This document shows, in pieces, positions 1 to 8,091 of a DNA stretch of 64,000 nt. This DNA is from Dyadobacter sp. 50-39 (lineage in GTDB: Bacteria > Bacteroidota > Bacteroidia > Cytophagales > Spirosomataceae), in the NCBI GenBank assembly GCA_001898145.1, contig MKSR01000012.1, forward strand, positions 248,001 to 312,000. The letters are read 5' to 3'. The notes beneath the pieces are model-generated. The model was given only the letters and a program-made list of their open reading frames with translations. It was not told the DNA's origin and made no database searches. The position numbers were made by a program, and so were the translations under genes. The first letter of the stretch is position 1; each line of letters opens with the position of its first letter.

Positions 1-349
1 TTTCCCAAACGGGCTGCATTTGTTCCACCAGGGACAAGGCTTTTGCCGAGAGCCGCACCATTCGCTTCCGCGTATCGCGCTCGTCCTTAAAAGATTCTGC
101 AAGCCCTTCCTTTTCAAGCTCCTTCAACAGACTGATCGTAGACGGATGCGCGTAACCGATTTCCTCGGAAAGCTCCATAATGCCCATCGGGCCTTTCGCA
201 TGAAGCGCATAAATGACCGGAAACCACTTCGGTTCAAAACTGATTCCATTGTGCTGGTAGATCAGCACGCCGTCCCTCCGAAACTGATCGCTCAGCCGCT
301 GCAAGCGTGTAGAAATAGCCAGTGCACCTACTTCATTGAAGATATTCAT
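1..349 (-). CDS. MarR-family winged-helix regulator, partial (3' end outside window)
   Basis: The first 116 codons are present, from an ATG at 347-349; the gene runs off the left edge. The protein starts MNIFNEVGALAISTRLQRL and contains a winged helix: IMELSEEIGYAHPSTISLLK (about residues 57-76) reads as the helix-turn-helix and DERDTRKRMVRLS (about 90-102) as the wing with the conserved D-x-R-x-x-R. This is the MarR pattern. In Bacteroidota such N-termini are often followed by a GNAT acetyltransferase domain, so the full gene may be a MarR-GNAT fusion; the window cannot show this. An inverted repeat over the predicted promoter suggests autoregulation. Family call is firm, target unknown. Confidence 0.8.
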   Translation of the reverse strand, partial: MNIFNEVGALAISTRLQRLSDQFRRDGVLIYQHNGISFEPKWFPVIYALHAKGPMGIMELSEEIGYAHPSTISLLKELEKEGLAESFKDERDTRKRMVRLSAKALSLVEQMQPVWE

Positions 350-374
350 TTACTAAGTCATTAAATTTTCGGTT

Positions 375-399
375 CAAATATACGTAGTGGACTACATAT
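375..399 (-). promoter_or_regulatory. Promoter -7 box with overlapping MarR-type operator
   Basis: On the minus strand the sequence TATATTTG (375-382) fits the Bacteroidota -7 consensus TAnnTTTG, 26 bases before the MarR ATG. It overlaps the inverted repeat ATACGTAGTGGACTACATAT (380-399), whose 9-base arms match at 8 positions. A dimeric repressor bound here would cover the -7 box, so autorepression by the MarR protein is the natural inference. Binding is not shown. Confidence 0.55.
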
Positions 400-470
400 T
401 ATCCAGCATTTGAGGAATTTTGGAGAGGTTTTTCCTTAGGTTTAAATTTGATGGAAAAGGAGAAACTGAC

Positions 471-1577
471 TTAAAGAAGGTACTTCACAATCAATCCTCC
501 GGTGCGCTCCGAAGCTCCCGCGCCGCCAACCAGCTTCGCAAGTTTTTCATAATCATGCATTTGCTGCGCATTTTTATCCCCGCCGGGAAGAATTCGCTTC
601 AATTCCGAAACCAAGTTCGTCTCATTTAATTCATCCTGGATCAGTTCCCGAACGGCCTCCTTTTCCAAAATCAGATTCACCAGCGAAATAAACGGAATGC
701 GGATAAGCCGCTTGGCCAAAGCGTAAGAAATAGCGCTGGTGCGGTAGCAAACTACTTCGGGTACTTTCAATAATGCGGTTTCCAAAGTAGCGGTACCCGA
801 CGTTACAAGCGCGGCGTCAGCTACGGAAAGCAAGTCGTAAGTACTTTCGTAAACGATGGTCGCCTTACCGCTGGACAAGTACTGATCATACAAGGCAGAC
901 GGCAGGTTCTTAACTCCCGCGATGACATACTGATAGCCGGTAAAATGCTTTTGCGTAGTAAGCATAGTATCGAGCATGCCAATGATTTCCTGCCTGCGGC
1001 TCCCGGGAAGCAATGCAATGATGGGTCGGTCGTCGAGGTTGTGTTTGCGGCGAAAATCCGGATCGGGACGGAATGCGGCAATGGCATCCATCAGCGGATT
1101 GCCCACGTAGTCGACCTTGTAATCGTATTTCTTGTAAAAATCGATTTCAAATGGAAAGATCACGAACATGTGATCCACATTGGCCTTGATCTTCCAGGCG
1201 CGCTTCTGGTTCCACGCCCACACCTTCGGAGAAATGTAGTAGAACACTTTCAGGCCCTTCGATTTCGCGAATGAGGCAATACGCAGATTAAAGCCCGGGT
1301 AGTCGATCAGTATCAATGCATCCGGCTGGTAATCGAGTATGTCTGCCTTGCATTTTTTGAGGAAACCGGTGATCGTGCGCAGGTTCATCACCACTTCCAG
1401 AAAACCCATGAATGCGGTGTCCTTGTAATGGGTCACCAGGTCCATGCCTTCGTTTTCCATCATATCACCACCCCAGCCGCGGAACTCCGCATGCGGGTCA
1501 TTGGCTTTGATGCCCTTAATGAGGTTGGAGCCGTGCAAGTCGCCCGAGCGCTCGCCTGCGATCAGATAGTATTTCAT
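471..1577 (-). CDS. lpxB: Lipid-A-disaccharide synthase LpxB
   Basis: 368 aa, the usual LpxB length. LpxB joins UDP-2,3-diacylglucosamine and lipid X to make the lipid A disaccharide at the inner face of the cytoplasmic membrane (GT19). Visible family features are the N-terminal GERSGDLHG loop, YISPKVWAWNQKR near residue 115, the LLPGSRRQEI segment near 190 and SGTATLETAL near 260. The ATG at 1575-1577 is preferred over an in-frame TTG two codons upstream. It lies 39 bp after queD on the same strand, so the two are probably co-transcribed. The gap holds a heptamer repeat that begins at the last base of the start codon. Confidence 0.95.
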   Translation of the reverse strand: MKYYLIAGERSGDLHGSNLIKGIKANDPHAEFRGWGGDMMENEGMDLVTHYKDTAFMGFLEVVMNLRTITGFLKKCKADILDYQPDALILIDYPGFNLRIASFAKSKGLKVFYYISPKVWAWNQKRAWKIKANVDHMFVIFPFEIDFYKKYDYKVDYVGNPLMDAIAAFRPDPDFRRKHNLDDRPIIALLPGSRRQEIIGMLDTMLTTQKHFTGYQYVIAGVKNLPSALYDQYLSSGKATIVYESTYDLLSVADAALVTSGTATLETALLKVPEVVCYRTSAISYALAKRLIRIPFISLVNLILEKEAVRELIQDELNETNLVSELKRILPGGDKNAQQMHDYEKLAKLVGGAGASERTGGLIVKYLL

Positions 1578-1611
1578 CGGCAATCGGCAACCGGCCGTCG
1601 GCTGTCGGCCC
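1577..1611. repeat. Degenerate heptamer array, TCGGCNN type (5 units)
   Basis: Read on the + strand the gap between queD and lpxB is five consecutive heptamers: TCGGCAA, TCGGCAA, CCGGCCG, TCGGCTG, TCGGCCC. The core (T/C)CGGC is kept while the last two bases vary. The seven-base period and variable final dinucleotide match the TARGCNN arrays at 52.7, 60.9 and 63.7 kb, but the core differs and there is no second, inverted arm. Confidence 0.6.
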
Positions 1612-1616
1612 TCACG

Positions 1617-2036
1617 TTATTCCCCATAGTACTCCACAAAGTTCTTCGGTGTTTCGATCAGCTTGATATAATGCAGTTTCGCATGCGGCGCGGCCTGCGC
1701 AATGGCCGGTTCCAGAATGTTCCAGATCTCCATCACGAATATTTCACAGGAAGCCATTTTGCCCTGCATGAAGTCCACGTCGAGGTTCAGATTCTTGTGG
1801 TCCACCTTGTCTACGACCTGCACTTTGATAATATCCCCGAGCACTTTCAGGTCGATCACAAAGCCCGTATCAGGGTCCGGCTTGCCTTTTACCGTAACAA
1901 TCAGCTCAAAATTATGCCCATGCCAGTTGTTGTTGGCACAGGGGCCAAACACTTCCTGGTTTTTCTCATCACTCCACGCCGGGTTGTAAAGCCGGTGCGC
2001 CGCATTGAAATGCTCTTTTCTTGTTACGTAAATCAT
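1617..2036 (-). CDS. queD: 6-carboxytetrahydropterin synthase (QueD/PTPS family)
   Basis: 139 aa, typical for QueD. It converts dihydroneopterin triphosphate to 6-carboxy-tetrahydropterin in queuosine/7-deazaguanine synthesis. Zinc ligands are visible as HFNAAH near the N-terminus and HGH about 30 residues later; the catalytic Cys is in FGPCANNNWHGHN. The C-terminal KLHYIKLIETPKNFVEYYGE contains the pterin-binding Glu region. The ATG at 2034-2036 gives the conserved start MIYVTRKEHFNAAH; a longer frame exists upstream but is not conserved-looking. Probably the first gene of a queD-lpxB transcript. Confidence 0.92.
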   Translation of the reverse strand: MIYVTRKEHFNAAHRLYNPAWSDEKNQEVFGPCANNNWHGHNFELIVTVKGKPDPDTGFVIDLKVLGDIIKVQVVDKVDHKNLNLDVDFMQGKMASCEIFVMEIWNILEPAIAQAAPHAKLHYIKLIETPKNFVEYYGE

Positions 2037-2066
2037 AAAACTTCCTGCCACTTGATAATTCTGGCG

Positions 2067-2074
2067 CAAAATTA
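2067..2074 (-). promoter_or_regulatory. Predicted -7 element for queD-lpxB
   Basis: Minus-strand TAATTTTG fits TAnnTTTG and lies 30 bases before the queD ATG. No clear -33 TTTG is seen at the usual distance, so support is moderate. Confidence 0.4.
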
Positions 2075-2136
2075 CACCTTGTATCCGTAGTTTTGTTTGT
2101 TAACAAGAGGATAACTAAAAAAAATCCTATTTCACC

Positions 2137-2176
2137 CTTAAAATTTAAGAGTAGATCGACACGGTTCGCTACTCTT
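2137..2176 (+). promoter_or_regulatory. Inverted repeats in the hldD upstream region
   Basis: Two overlapping structures lie 38-77 bp before the hldD ATG. CTTAAAATTTAAG (2137-2149) is a perfect odd palindrome. AAGAGTAG (2147-2154) pairs perfectly with CTACTCTT (2169-2176) around a 14-base loop. They may be an operator, a leader hairpin, or the promoter region between the divergent queD and hldD genes. No regulator can be named. Confidence 0.35.
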
Positions 2177-2213
2177 ATCTGGCATTCTTTTTACCGTTTA
2201 ACATATAATCTCG

Positions 2214-3179
2214 ATGATTATCGTAACAGGAGCAGCCGGCTTTATTGGCAGCGGGCTTATCAGCCGCCTCAATCAGGACGGCTTTAAAAACATTATTGCA
2301 GTGGATGATTTTTCCAAAATCGAAAAGGCAGAGAACCTTGAAGGGAAAATTATCAGGGAAAAAGTAGAAAGGAATGCACTTTTCGAATGGCTGGATGCCA
2401 ACAACCGCGATGTCGAATTCATTTTCCACATTGGCGCGCGCACCGACACTACGGAGTTCGACAAGGAAATTTTTGATGAACTGAATGTTAATTATTCCAA
2501 AGGCATTTGGGAAAAATGCGTGGCGTACCAGATTCCTCTCGTGTACGCGTCCTCCGCGGCCACTTACGGGCTCGGCGAGCATGGGTACGATGATAACGAG
2601 TCGACGATAGGACAGTTGAAACCCCTTAACCCCTACGGCGATTCCAAAAACGAGTTCGATAAATGGGCATTGGCACAGGAAAAAAAGCCGTTTTTCTGGG
2701 CGGGCCTGAAATTCTTCAACGTGTACGGCCCTAATGAGTACCACAAAGGCCGCATGGCATCTGTGATTTTCCATGCTTACAACCAGATCAAGGCTACTGA
2801 AAAAATGAAGCTCTTCCGCTCGCACAATCCCGATTTCAAGGACGGGGAGCAAATGCGCGATTTCATTTATGTAAAAGACCTGATCGACGTCTGCATTTTC
2901 TTCATGCACCACCGCAAAAACTCCGGCATCTACAACCTCGGCAGCGGAAAGGCCCGTACGTTCAAAGACCTGGTTACGAACACTTTCCATGCGATGGATA
3001 AAACACCGGACATTTCGTACATCGATACTCCGGCGGATATCCGCGACAAATACCAGTATTTCACGCAGGCCAATATGAGCAAGCTACGGTCCGTCGGATA
3101 TACCCGTCCGTTCAGCACGCTGGAAGAAGGTATCGATGATTATGTTAAGAACTATCTGTCGTCGAACACCTATTTGTAA
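2214..3179 (+). CDS. hldD: ADP-glyceromanno-heptose 6-epimerase
   Basis: 321 aa SDR-fold enzyme that inverts C6 of ADP-D-glycero-mannoheptose to supply L,D-heptose for the LPS inner core; cytoplasmic. The N-terminal GAAGFIGSG is the Rossmann GxxGxxG, the catalytic triad is visible as SSAAT plus YGDSK (Y-x-x-x-K), and FNVYGPNEYHKGRMASV is diagnostic for HldD among NAD(P)-sugar epimerases. ATG start follows 38 bp after a leader inverted repeat. Monocistronic, with a terminator right after the stop. It stands divergent from lpxB-queD, so lipid A and core genes are adjacent. Confidence 0.94.
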   Translation: MIIVTGAAGFIGSGLISRLNQDGFKNIIAVDDFSKIEKAENLEGKIIREKVERNALFEWLDANNRDVEFIFHIGARTDTTEFDKEIFDELNVNYSKGIWEKCVAYQIPLVYASSAATYGLGEHGYDDNESTIGQLKPLNPYGDSKNEFDKWALAQEKKPFFWAGLKFFNVYGPNEYHKGRMASVIFHAYNQIKATEKMKLFRSHNPDFKDGEQMRDFIYVKDLIDVCIFFMHHRKNSGIYNLGSGKARTFKDLVTNTFHAMDKTPDISYIDTPADIRDKYQYFTQANMSKLRSVGYTRPFSTLEEGIDDYVKNYLSSNTYL

Positions 3180-3203
3180 GTCGTTTGTCGCCACCGGAAA
3201 TAG

Positions 3204-3238
3204 AAAAGTGACCTGCTCCGGCGGGTCTCTTTTGTTTT
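3204..3238 (+). terminator. Rho-independent terminator after hldD
   Basis: Stem GACCTGC (3210-3216) with GCGGGTC (3221-3227), one G-U pair, tetraloop TCCG. It is extended by AAAAG/CTTTT across a T-T mismatch and runs into TTTTGTTTT. Confidence 0.7.
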
Positions 3239-3267
3239 CAGGCTGCCGGAATCTCCACAATTTTCCG

Positions 3268-3275
3268 TATTTTTG
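3268..3275 (+). promoter_or_regulatory. Predicted -7 element for sufB
   Basis: TATTTTTG fits TAnnTTTG. It lies after the hldD terminator and 73 bp before the sufB ATG, implying a leader of roughly 65 bases. Confidence 0.45.
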
Positions 3276-3348
3276 AACCTCTGAATAAACTCAATCCCAC
3301 TTCTCTGTGTTAGCATGATACCAACCAGAGTGTGACATTATTACGACT

Positions 3349-4794
3349 ATGAGCAAAGAAGAAGAATTGTTGGAGGAAATCACCAGTTCGGAATACAAAT
3401 ACGGCTTTGTGACTGATATTGAGGCAGATGAGGCTCCTGCGGGCCTTAATGACGACATTGTCAGGTTCATCTCAGCCAAAAAGAATGAACCCGAATGGAT
3501 GCTGCAATGGCGCCTGAAAGCGTTCCATTTGTGGCTTACCATGGAGGAACCCAAGTGGCCGAACGTGCATTATCCGCCCATCGAATTCCAGGCTATCAAA
3601 TACTATTCGGCGCCCAAGAAAAAGAAGGCGGTTGAAAGCATTGACGATATCGATCCTGAATTGCGCAATACTTTCGAAAGACTCGGGATTTCGTTGAATG
3701 AACAGAAAAGGATCTCCGGTATCGCGGTGGACGCGGTGATGGACTCCGAATCGGTTTTCACGACTTTCAAAGATACGCTCAAAGAAAAAGGCATCATTTT
3801 TTGCTCGATCAGCGAGGCGATCCGTGAGCATCCGGAGCTTGTAAAGAAATACCTAGGCTCGGTGGTACCGCCCAAAGACAATTACTATGCTGCGTTGAAC
3901 TCGGCGGTGTTTTCCGACGGATCATTTGTATACATTCCCAAAGGCGTTCGTTGCCCGATGGAACTCTCTACCTACTTTCGTATCAATGCTGCGGGAACAG
4001 GCCAGTTTGAAAGAACGCTGATCATCGGCGACGAGGACAGCCATGTTAGCTACCTCGAAGGCTGTACCGCTCCGATGCGTGACGAAAACCAGCTGCACGC
4101 CGCGGTGGTTGAAATCTTCGCACACGATAATGCGAACGTGAAATACTCGACCGTACAGAACTGGTATCCAGGGGATAAGGACGGAAAAGGCGGTATCTAC
4201 AACTTTGTAACAAAACGCGGCCTTTGCGACGGCCCGAACTCAAAAATCTCCTGGACGCAGGTAGAAACCGGCTCAGCGATTACCTGGAAATATCCTTCGG
4301 TGATCCTGAAAGGCGACAACTCGATCGGTGAGTTTTATTCGGTAGCTGTGACCAATAACATGCAGCAGGCCGATACGGGTACCAAAATGATCCACATCGG
4401 TAAAAACACCAAAAGCCGGATCGTTTCAAAAGGTATCTCTGCCGGAAAGAGCCAAAACTCCTACCGCGGACTGGTGCAGGTCTTCAAAAAAGCGGAGAAA
4501 GCGCGCAACTTCTCGCAATGCGACTCCCTGTTGCTTGGCGACAAATGCGGCGCGCACACATTCCCTTACATTGAAGTGAACAACCCGTCGGCGACCGTGG
4601 AGCACGAAGCGACCACTTCGAAGATCGGTGAAGACATTCTTTTCTACTGTAACCAACGCGGTATCCCAACGGAACAGGCGGTTGCATTGATCGTGAATGG
4701 CTATGCTAAAGAAGTATTAAACCAACTTCCGATGGAATTTGCAGTGGAAGCCCAAAAGCTACTGGAAATCAGCCTGGAAGGAAGTGTAGGTTAA
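3349..4794 (+). CDS. sufB: Fe-S cluster assembly scaffold SufB
   Basis: 481 aa, standard SufB length. SufB is the scaffold of the cytoplasmic SufBC(2)D complex on which Fe-S clusters are built. The conserved core is clear: [82 protein letters not shown] and the C-terminal [20 protein letters not shown]. The beta-helical domain is complete. Oddly, no sufC, sufD or sufS follows; a strong terminator comes directly after the stop, so here sufB is transcribed alone. The rest of the system must be elsewhere. Confidence 0.95.
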   Translation: MSKEEELLEEITSSEYKYGFVTDIEADEAPAGLNDDIVRFISAKKNEPEWMLQWRLKAFHLWLTMEEPKWPNVHYPPIEFQAIKYYSAPKKKKAVESIDDIDPELRNTFERLGISLNEQKRISGIAVDAVMDSESVFTTFKDTLKEKGIIFCSISEAIREHPELVKKYLGSVVPPKDNYYAALNSAVFSDGSFVYIPKGVRCPMELSTYFRINAAGTGQFERTLIIGDEDSHVSYLEGCTAPMRDENQLHAAVVEIFAHDNANVKYSTVQNWYPGDKDGKGGIYNFVTKRGLCDGPNSKISWTQVETGSAITWKYPSVILKGDNSIGEFYSVAVTNNMQQADTGTKMIHIGKNTKSRIVSKGISAGKSQNSYRGLVQVFKKAEKARNFSQCDSLLLGDKCGAHTFPYIEVNNPSATVEHEATTSKIGEDILFYCNQRGIPTEQAVALIVNGYAKEVLNQLPMEFAVEAQKLLEISLEGSVG

Positions 4795-4818
4795 AACTTA
4801 CGATAAGATAAAACACAG

Positions 4819-4846
4819 AAAGCCTTTGATTCGTCGAAGGCTTTTT
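4819..4846 (+). terminator. Rho-independent terminator after sufB
   Basis: Perfect 8-bp stem AAAGCCTT (4819-4826) with AAGGCTTT (4837-4844), 10-base loop, then a T run. It separates sufB from the antiporter gene. Confidence 0.8.
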
Positions 4847-4893
4847 GTATTTTATTGATCTCAGTAAATTTTTCCATCAACGATTCCCCCTTC

Positions 4894-7167
4894 ATGACCC
4901 ACGTTCCGCAACTAATCATAGATCTGTCGCTCATTCTCACAATGGCCGGTATCATTACCGTCATCTTCAAGAAATTGAAGCAGCCCATTGTGTTGGGTTA
5001 CATTTTGGCTGGATTACTTGTAGGTCCCAATTTCCACTTGTTTCCCACGATCACCGACATTAAAACCATTGAAATATGGGCGGAAATCGGGGTGATATTT
5101 TTGCTTTTTAACCTGGGTCTGGAATTTAGTTTTAAAAAGCTGGTCAAAGTCGGCAACACGGCTGCCATTACGGGGCTTTTCGAGGTGTCCATGATGCTGG
5201 TAACGGGTTTCATTACCGGCCAGCTGCTCGGTTGGAGTAAAACCGACAGCCTCTTCCTGGGTGGTATCATCGCCATTTCATCCACTACCATCATCTTCCG
5301 TGCATTCGACGAACTGGGGCTGAAAACGCAGAAATTCACGCGCGTGGTATTGGGCATTCTTGTCATTGAGGATCTCACAGCGGTGTTGCTGATGGTTTTG
5401 CTTTCTACGTTGTCGCTAAGCCAGCAATTTGCAGGATTTGAATTGATCCAGTCCAGTCTAAAACTCTTCTTTTTCCTCACTATCTGGTTCCTGGGCGGAA
5501 TTTTCGTATTCCCTACCCTGCTCCGCCGCTACCGGCATCTGATGAACGACGAAAGCGTGCTGATCACCTCGGTCGCGCTATGCTTCGGAATGGTATTCCT
5601 GGTGACCAAAGCGGGCTTTTCTGCTGCATTAGGCGCATTTATCATGGGCTCTATTCTGGCGGAAACGACGCACGCGGAAAAGATCGAGCATTTGCTCAAA
5701 CCGGTGAAAGACCTTTTCGGGGCAGTATTCTTTATTTCTGTTGGAATGCTGATCAACCCGGGATTATTGCTTGAATACGCGGTACCCACCGCCATACTAG
5801 TGCTTGTGGTCATGCTGGGCAAAACGACATTTGTCACTTTGGGGGCCGTATTGTCAGGTCAGCCTCTGAAAAAATCGCTGCAATCGGGTATGAGCTTGTC
5901 GCAGATCGGGGAATTCTCTTTCATCATCGCCAATCTCGGCCTATCCCTGAAAGTAACGAGCGGATTTTTGTACCCAATCGCAGTCGGGGTTTCGGTGATA
6001 ACCACCTTTGCGACGCCTTACATGATGAAGGCCTCCGAACCGCTTTATGGATGGCTCGACAAGCGTCTGCCCGAAAAATGGCGGCTATATCTCAACCGTT
6101 ACAGCACCAGCACCGCAACGATAACGCAGACGACACAATGGAACGAGATCCTGAAATCCTACGCCCAAACGGTGATCCTCAACTCGGTGGTGGTAGTCGG
6201 CATTATCCTGGCATCTTCGCGCCAGCTCGCAGACCAGCTCCACACCCGCGTACCCGAGACGTTCATGACCAACTCGGTATTGTTTGCCATAACATTTCTG
6301 CTGATCTCGCCCTTCCTGTGGGCGCTGGTTTTCAAACGTGGTAACCGCAAGGCATACTCCGCCATCTGGCTCAGCCGCAAATACAGCCGCGGGCCGCTAT
6401 TGGTCCTCGAACTTTCAAGAGTAGTCATCGCAATCCTCCTGATGGCCTTCCTGCTCAATTCATTCTTTTCCACGAAAACGGCCTTCATTGTGGCGGGGGG
6501 TATTATGGTACTCGGCTTTGCGATTTTTTACCAAAGGCTGCAACAGTTTTACCATAAAATCGAAGACCGTTTCTTGCAAAACCTGAATGCGAGGCAGCTG
6601 GAAGGAAGCGGAAAATCCAAAAGAATTCTGCTGCCATGGGACGCGCATTTCGCGTTCCTGGAAGTAAGTCCCGACTCTAACCTCATCGGAAAAAGCTTGC
6701 AGGAGCTGAAAATCCGGGAAACATTCGGTATCAACGTCGTACTCATCGAGCGGGGTAGTAAAACCATTTACCTGCCCCGTCCCACAGAAGTACTTTACCC
6801 TTGCGACCGCATCGAGGTAATCGGTACGGACGACCAGCTGGACATTTTCAGAAGCCACATCGAAGTCAATACGAATGGGGACGTGTACATGGCGCACGAG
6901 GACACGGTCGTACTCGAACGCGTGGAAGTGAAGATGCATCACAATATCCGCGGTAAAACGATCCGCGACAGCCAAATCCGGGAAATGACGCACGGTATGA
7001 TTGTCGGCCTTGAACGAAATGGCGAGCGCATTCTCAACCCCGACTCATCGATGGTGATTGAAATTCAGGATGTGCTCTGGATTGCCGGCGACCGGGAGCT
7101 TATCAAGGAATTTATTGCCAATAAGCAGGCCAACAATGAAGAGGAAGTCGAGGTGGCTACGTCTTGA
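4894..7167 (+). CDS. CPA2-family cation:proton antiporter with two TrkA-C domains
   Basis: 757 aa inner-membrane protein. Residues about 5-385 form the Na+/H+ exchanger domain with some 12 hydrophobic segments, including LKQPIVLGYILAGLLVGPN and the GLEFSF and ISSTTIIFRAFDELG segments typical of KefB/CPA2. Two more membrane segments follow near 430 and 500. Two C-terminal TrkA-C (RCK_C) regulatory domains are seen at about 580-660 and 668-745; no TrkA-N domain is visible. It probably exchanges K+ or Na+ for protons under ligand control. ATG at 4894 was chosen over an upstream in-frame TTG, which would lie almost inside the sufB terminator tail. Its 3' end overlaps the convergent PLP-enzyme gene by 11 bp. 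Confidence 0.87.
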   Translation: MTHVPQLIIDLSLILTMAGIITVIFKKLKQPIVLGYILAGLLVGPNFHLFPTITDIKTIEIWAEIGVIFLLFNLGLEFSFKKLVKVGNTAAITGLFEVSMMLVTGFITGQLLGWSKTDSLFLGGIIAISSTTIIFRAFDELGLKTQKFTRVVLGILVIEDLTAVLLMVLLSTLSLSQQFAGFELIQSSLKLFFFLTIWFLGGIFVFPTLLRRYRHLMNDESVLITSVALCFGMVFLVTKAGFSAALGAFIMGSILAETTHAEKIEHLLKPVKDLFGAVFFISVGMLINPGLLLEYAVPTAILVLVVMLGKTTFVTLGAVLSGQPLKKSLQSGMSLSQIGEFSFIIANLGLSLKVTSGFLYPIAVGVSVITTFATPYMMKASEPLYGWLDKRLPEKWRLYLNRYSTSTATITQTTQWNEILKSYAQTVILNSVVVVGIILASSRQLADQLHTRVPETFMTNSVLFAITFLLISPFLWALVFKRGNRKAYSAIWLSRKYSRGPLLVLELSRVVIAILLMAFLLNSFFSTKTAFIVAGGIMVLGFAIFYQRLQQFYHKIEDRFLQNLNARQLEGSGKSKRILLPWDAHFAFLEVSPDSNLIGKSLQELKIRETFGINVVLIERGSKTIYLPRPTEVLYPCDRIEVIGTDDQLDIFRSHIEVNTNGDVYMAHEDTVVLERVEVKMHHNIRGKTIRDSQIREMTHGMIVGLERNGERILNPDSSMVIEIQDVLWIAGDRELIKEFIANKQANNEEEVEVATS

Positions 7168-8053
7168 TGAGACCTTGCAAACCACCGGTGTGCACAGCAA
7201 CTATCGTCGTTCCCGGTTTGAAATAGCCTTTCTGAATCAGGTCAAACAATCCGTAGAACATTTTGGCCGTATACACCTGCTCCAACTGTATCCCGAATTC
7301 GGACCGGAAATCCTGCATGAATGCAAGCAGTTCGTGGTTCCATTTGGCATAACCACCAAAATGGTAGTCCGTCAGCAATGTGAGATTTCCAGGGTTTTTA
7401 CATTCTGTCACGAACTGCTGAATGTCCTCACGGAGGAAATGCCCGCCCTTTAATGCCGAAAAAGCAAGCACATCGGCCCCTGCGGAAAGAATCCCTGCCG
7501 CCGTGCCGCCCGTACCGGCCGCGGTCGCGATGAAATCCGTCATTCCGCCCAACTGGCTGGCTACTTCCAATACCATTTCCGCAACGCCCTGCAATGCAAG
7601 GGCTGTGGAACCTCCCTCGGGGATCATATAAGGGTTGCCAAAACGCGCTGCGACCTCCCGGAGATAAGCATCCGAATGCCGTAGCCGGTACTCCTCGCGC
7701 GTGACGAATTGCAGTTGCATTCCCTGTGCGCGGCAGAACTGCAAAGTAGCATTGTCCTTGCTTTCCAGTTCCAGGCCGCGGACCATACCAATCGTCTTGA
7801 AACCTAGCGCGTTCCCGGCTGCGGCCGTCGCATACAAGTGATTGGAATATGCCCCTCCAAAGGTCAGTATAGTCCTTTCACCGCGTTCCTGCGCCTCTAT
7901 CAGGTTATATTTCAGTTTCCGCCATTTATTGCCCGAAACGGCGGGATGAATGAGGTCGTCCCGCTTAATGTACAGCTGCACGCCTGCCTTATCGATCTCC
8001 GCATTCGAGAGCCGTTGCAGCGGGGTAGGAATCGACGGGCTCAGTAAATCCAC
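7157..8053 (-). CDS. ACC deaminase / D-cysteine desulfhydrase family PLP enzyme
   Basis: 298 aa, fold type II PLP enzyme. The PLP lysine is in SGNKWRKLKYN (about residue 43) and the substrate-side Ser in GGAYSNHL (about 69). ATAAGTGGTAAGI is the phosphate-binding loop. Family members open aminocyclopropane carboxylate or release H2S from D-cysteine; the two cannot be separated from sequence alone, though D-cysteine desulfhydrase is the commoner activity of such short bacterial proteins. The start is GTG at 8051-8053, directly after an in-frame stop, and no ATG is available. Convergent with the antiporter gene, with an 11-bp overlap. Confidence 0.85.
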   Translation of the reverse strand: MDLLSPSIPTPLQRLSNAEIDKAGVQLYIKRDDLIHPAVSGNKWRKLKYNLIEAQERGERTILTFGGAYSNHLYATAAAGNALGFKTIGMVRGLELESKDNATLQFCRAQGMQLQFVTREEYRLRHSDAYLREVAARFGNPYMIPEGGSTALALQGVAEMVLEVASQLGGMTDFIATAAGTGGTAAGILSAGADVLAFSALKGGHFLREDIQQFVTECKNPGNLTLLTDYHFGGYAKWNHELLAFMQDFRSEFGIQLEQVYTAKMFYGLFDLIQKGYFKPGTTIVAVHTGGLQGLIKT

Positions 8054-8062
8054 TTATTTTGA

Positions 8063-8070
8063 TAATTTTG
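8063..8070 (+). promoter_or_regulatory. Predicted -7 element for the pseudouridine synthase gene
   Basis: TAATTTTG fits TAnnTTTG, 21 bp before the ATG at 8092, in the short divergent gap next to the PLP-enzyme start. Confidence 0.45.
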
Positions 8071-8091
8071 TTGATCGTAACTCCAAAACGA

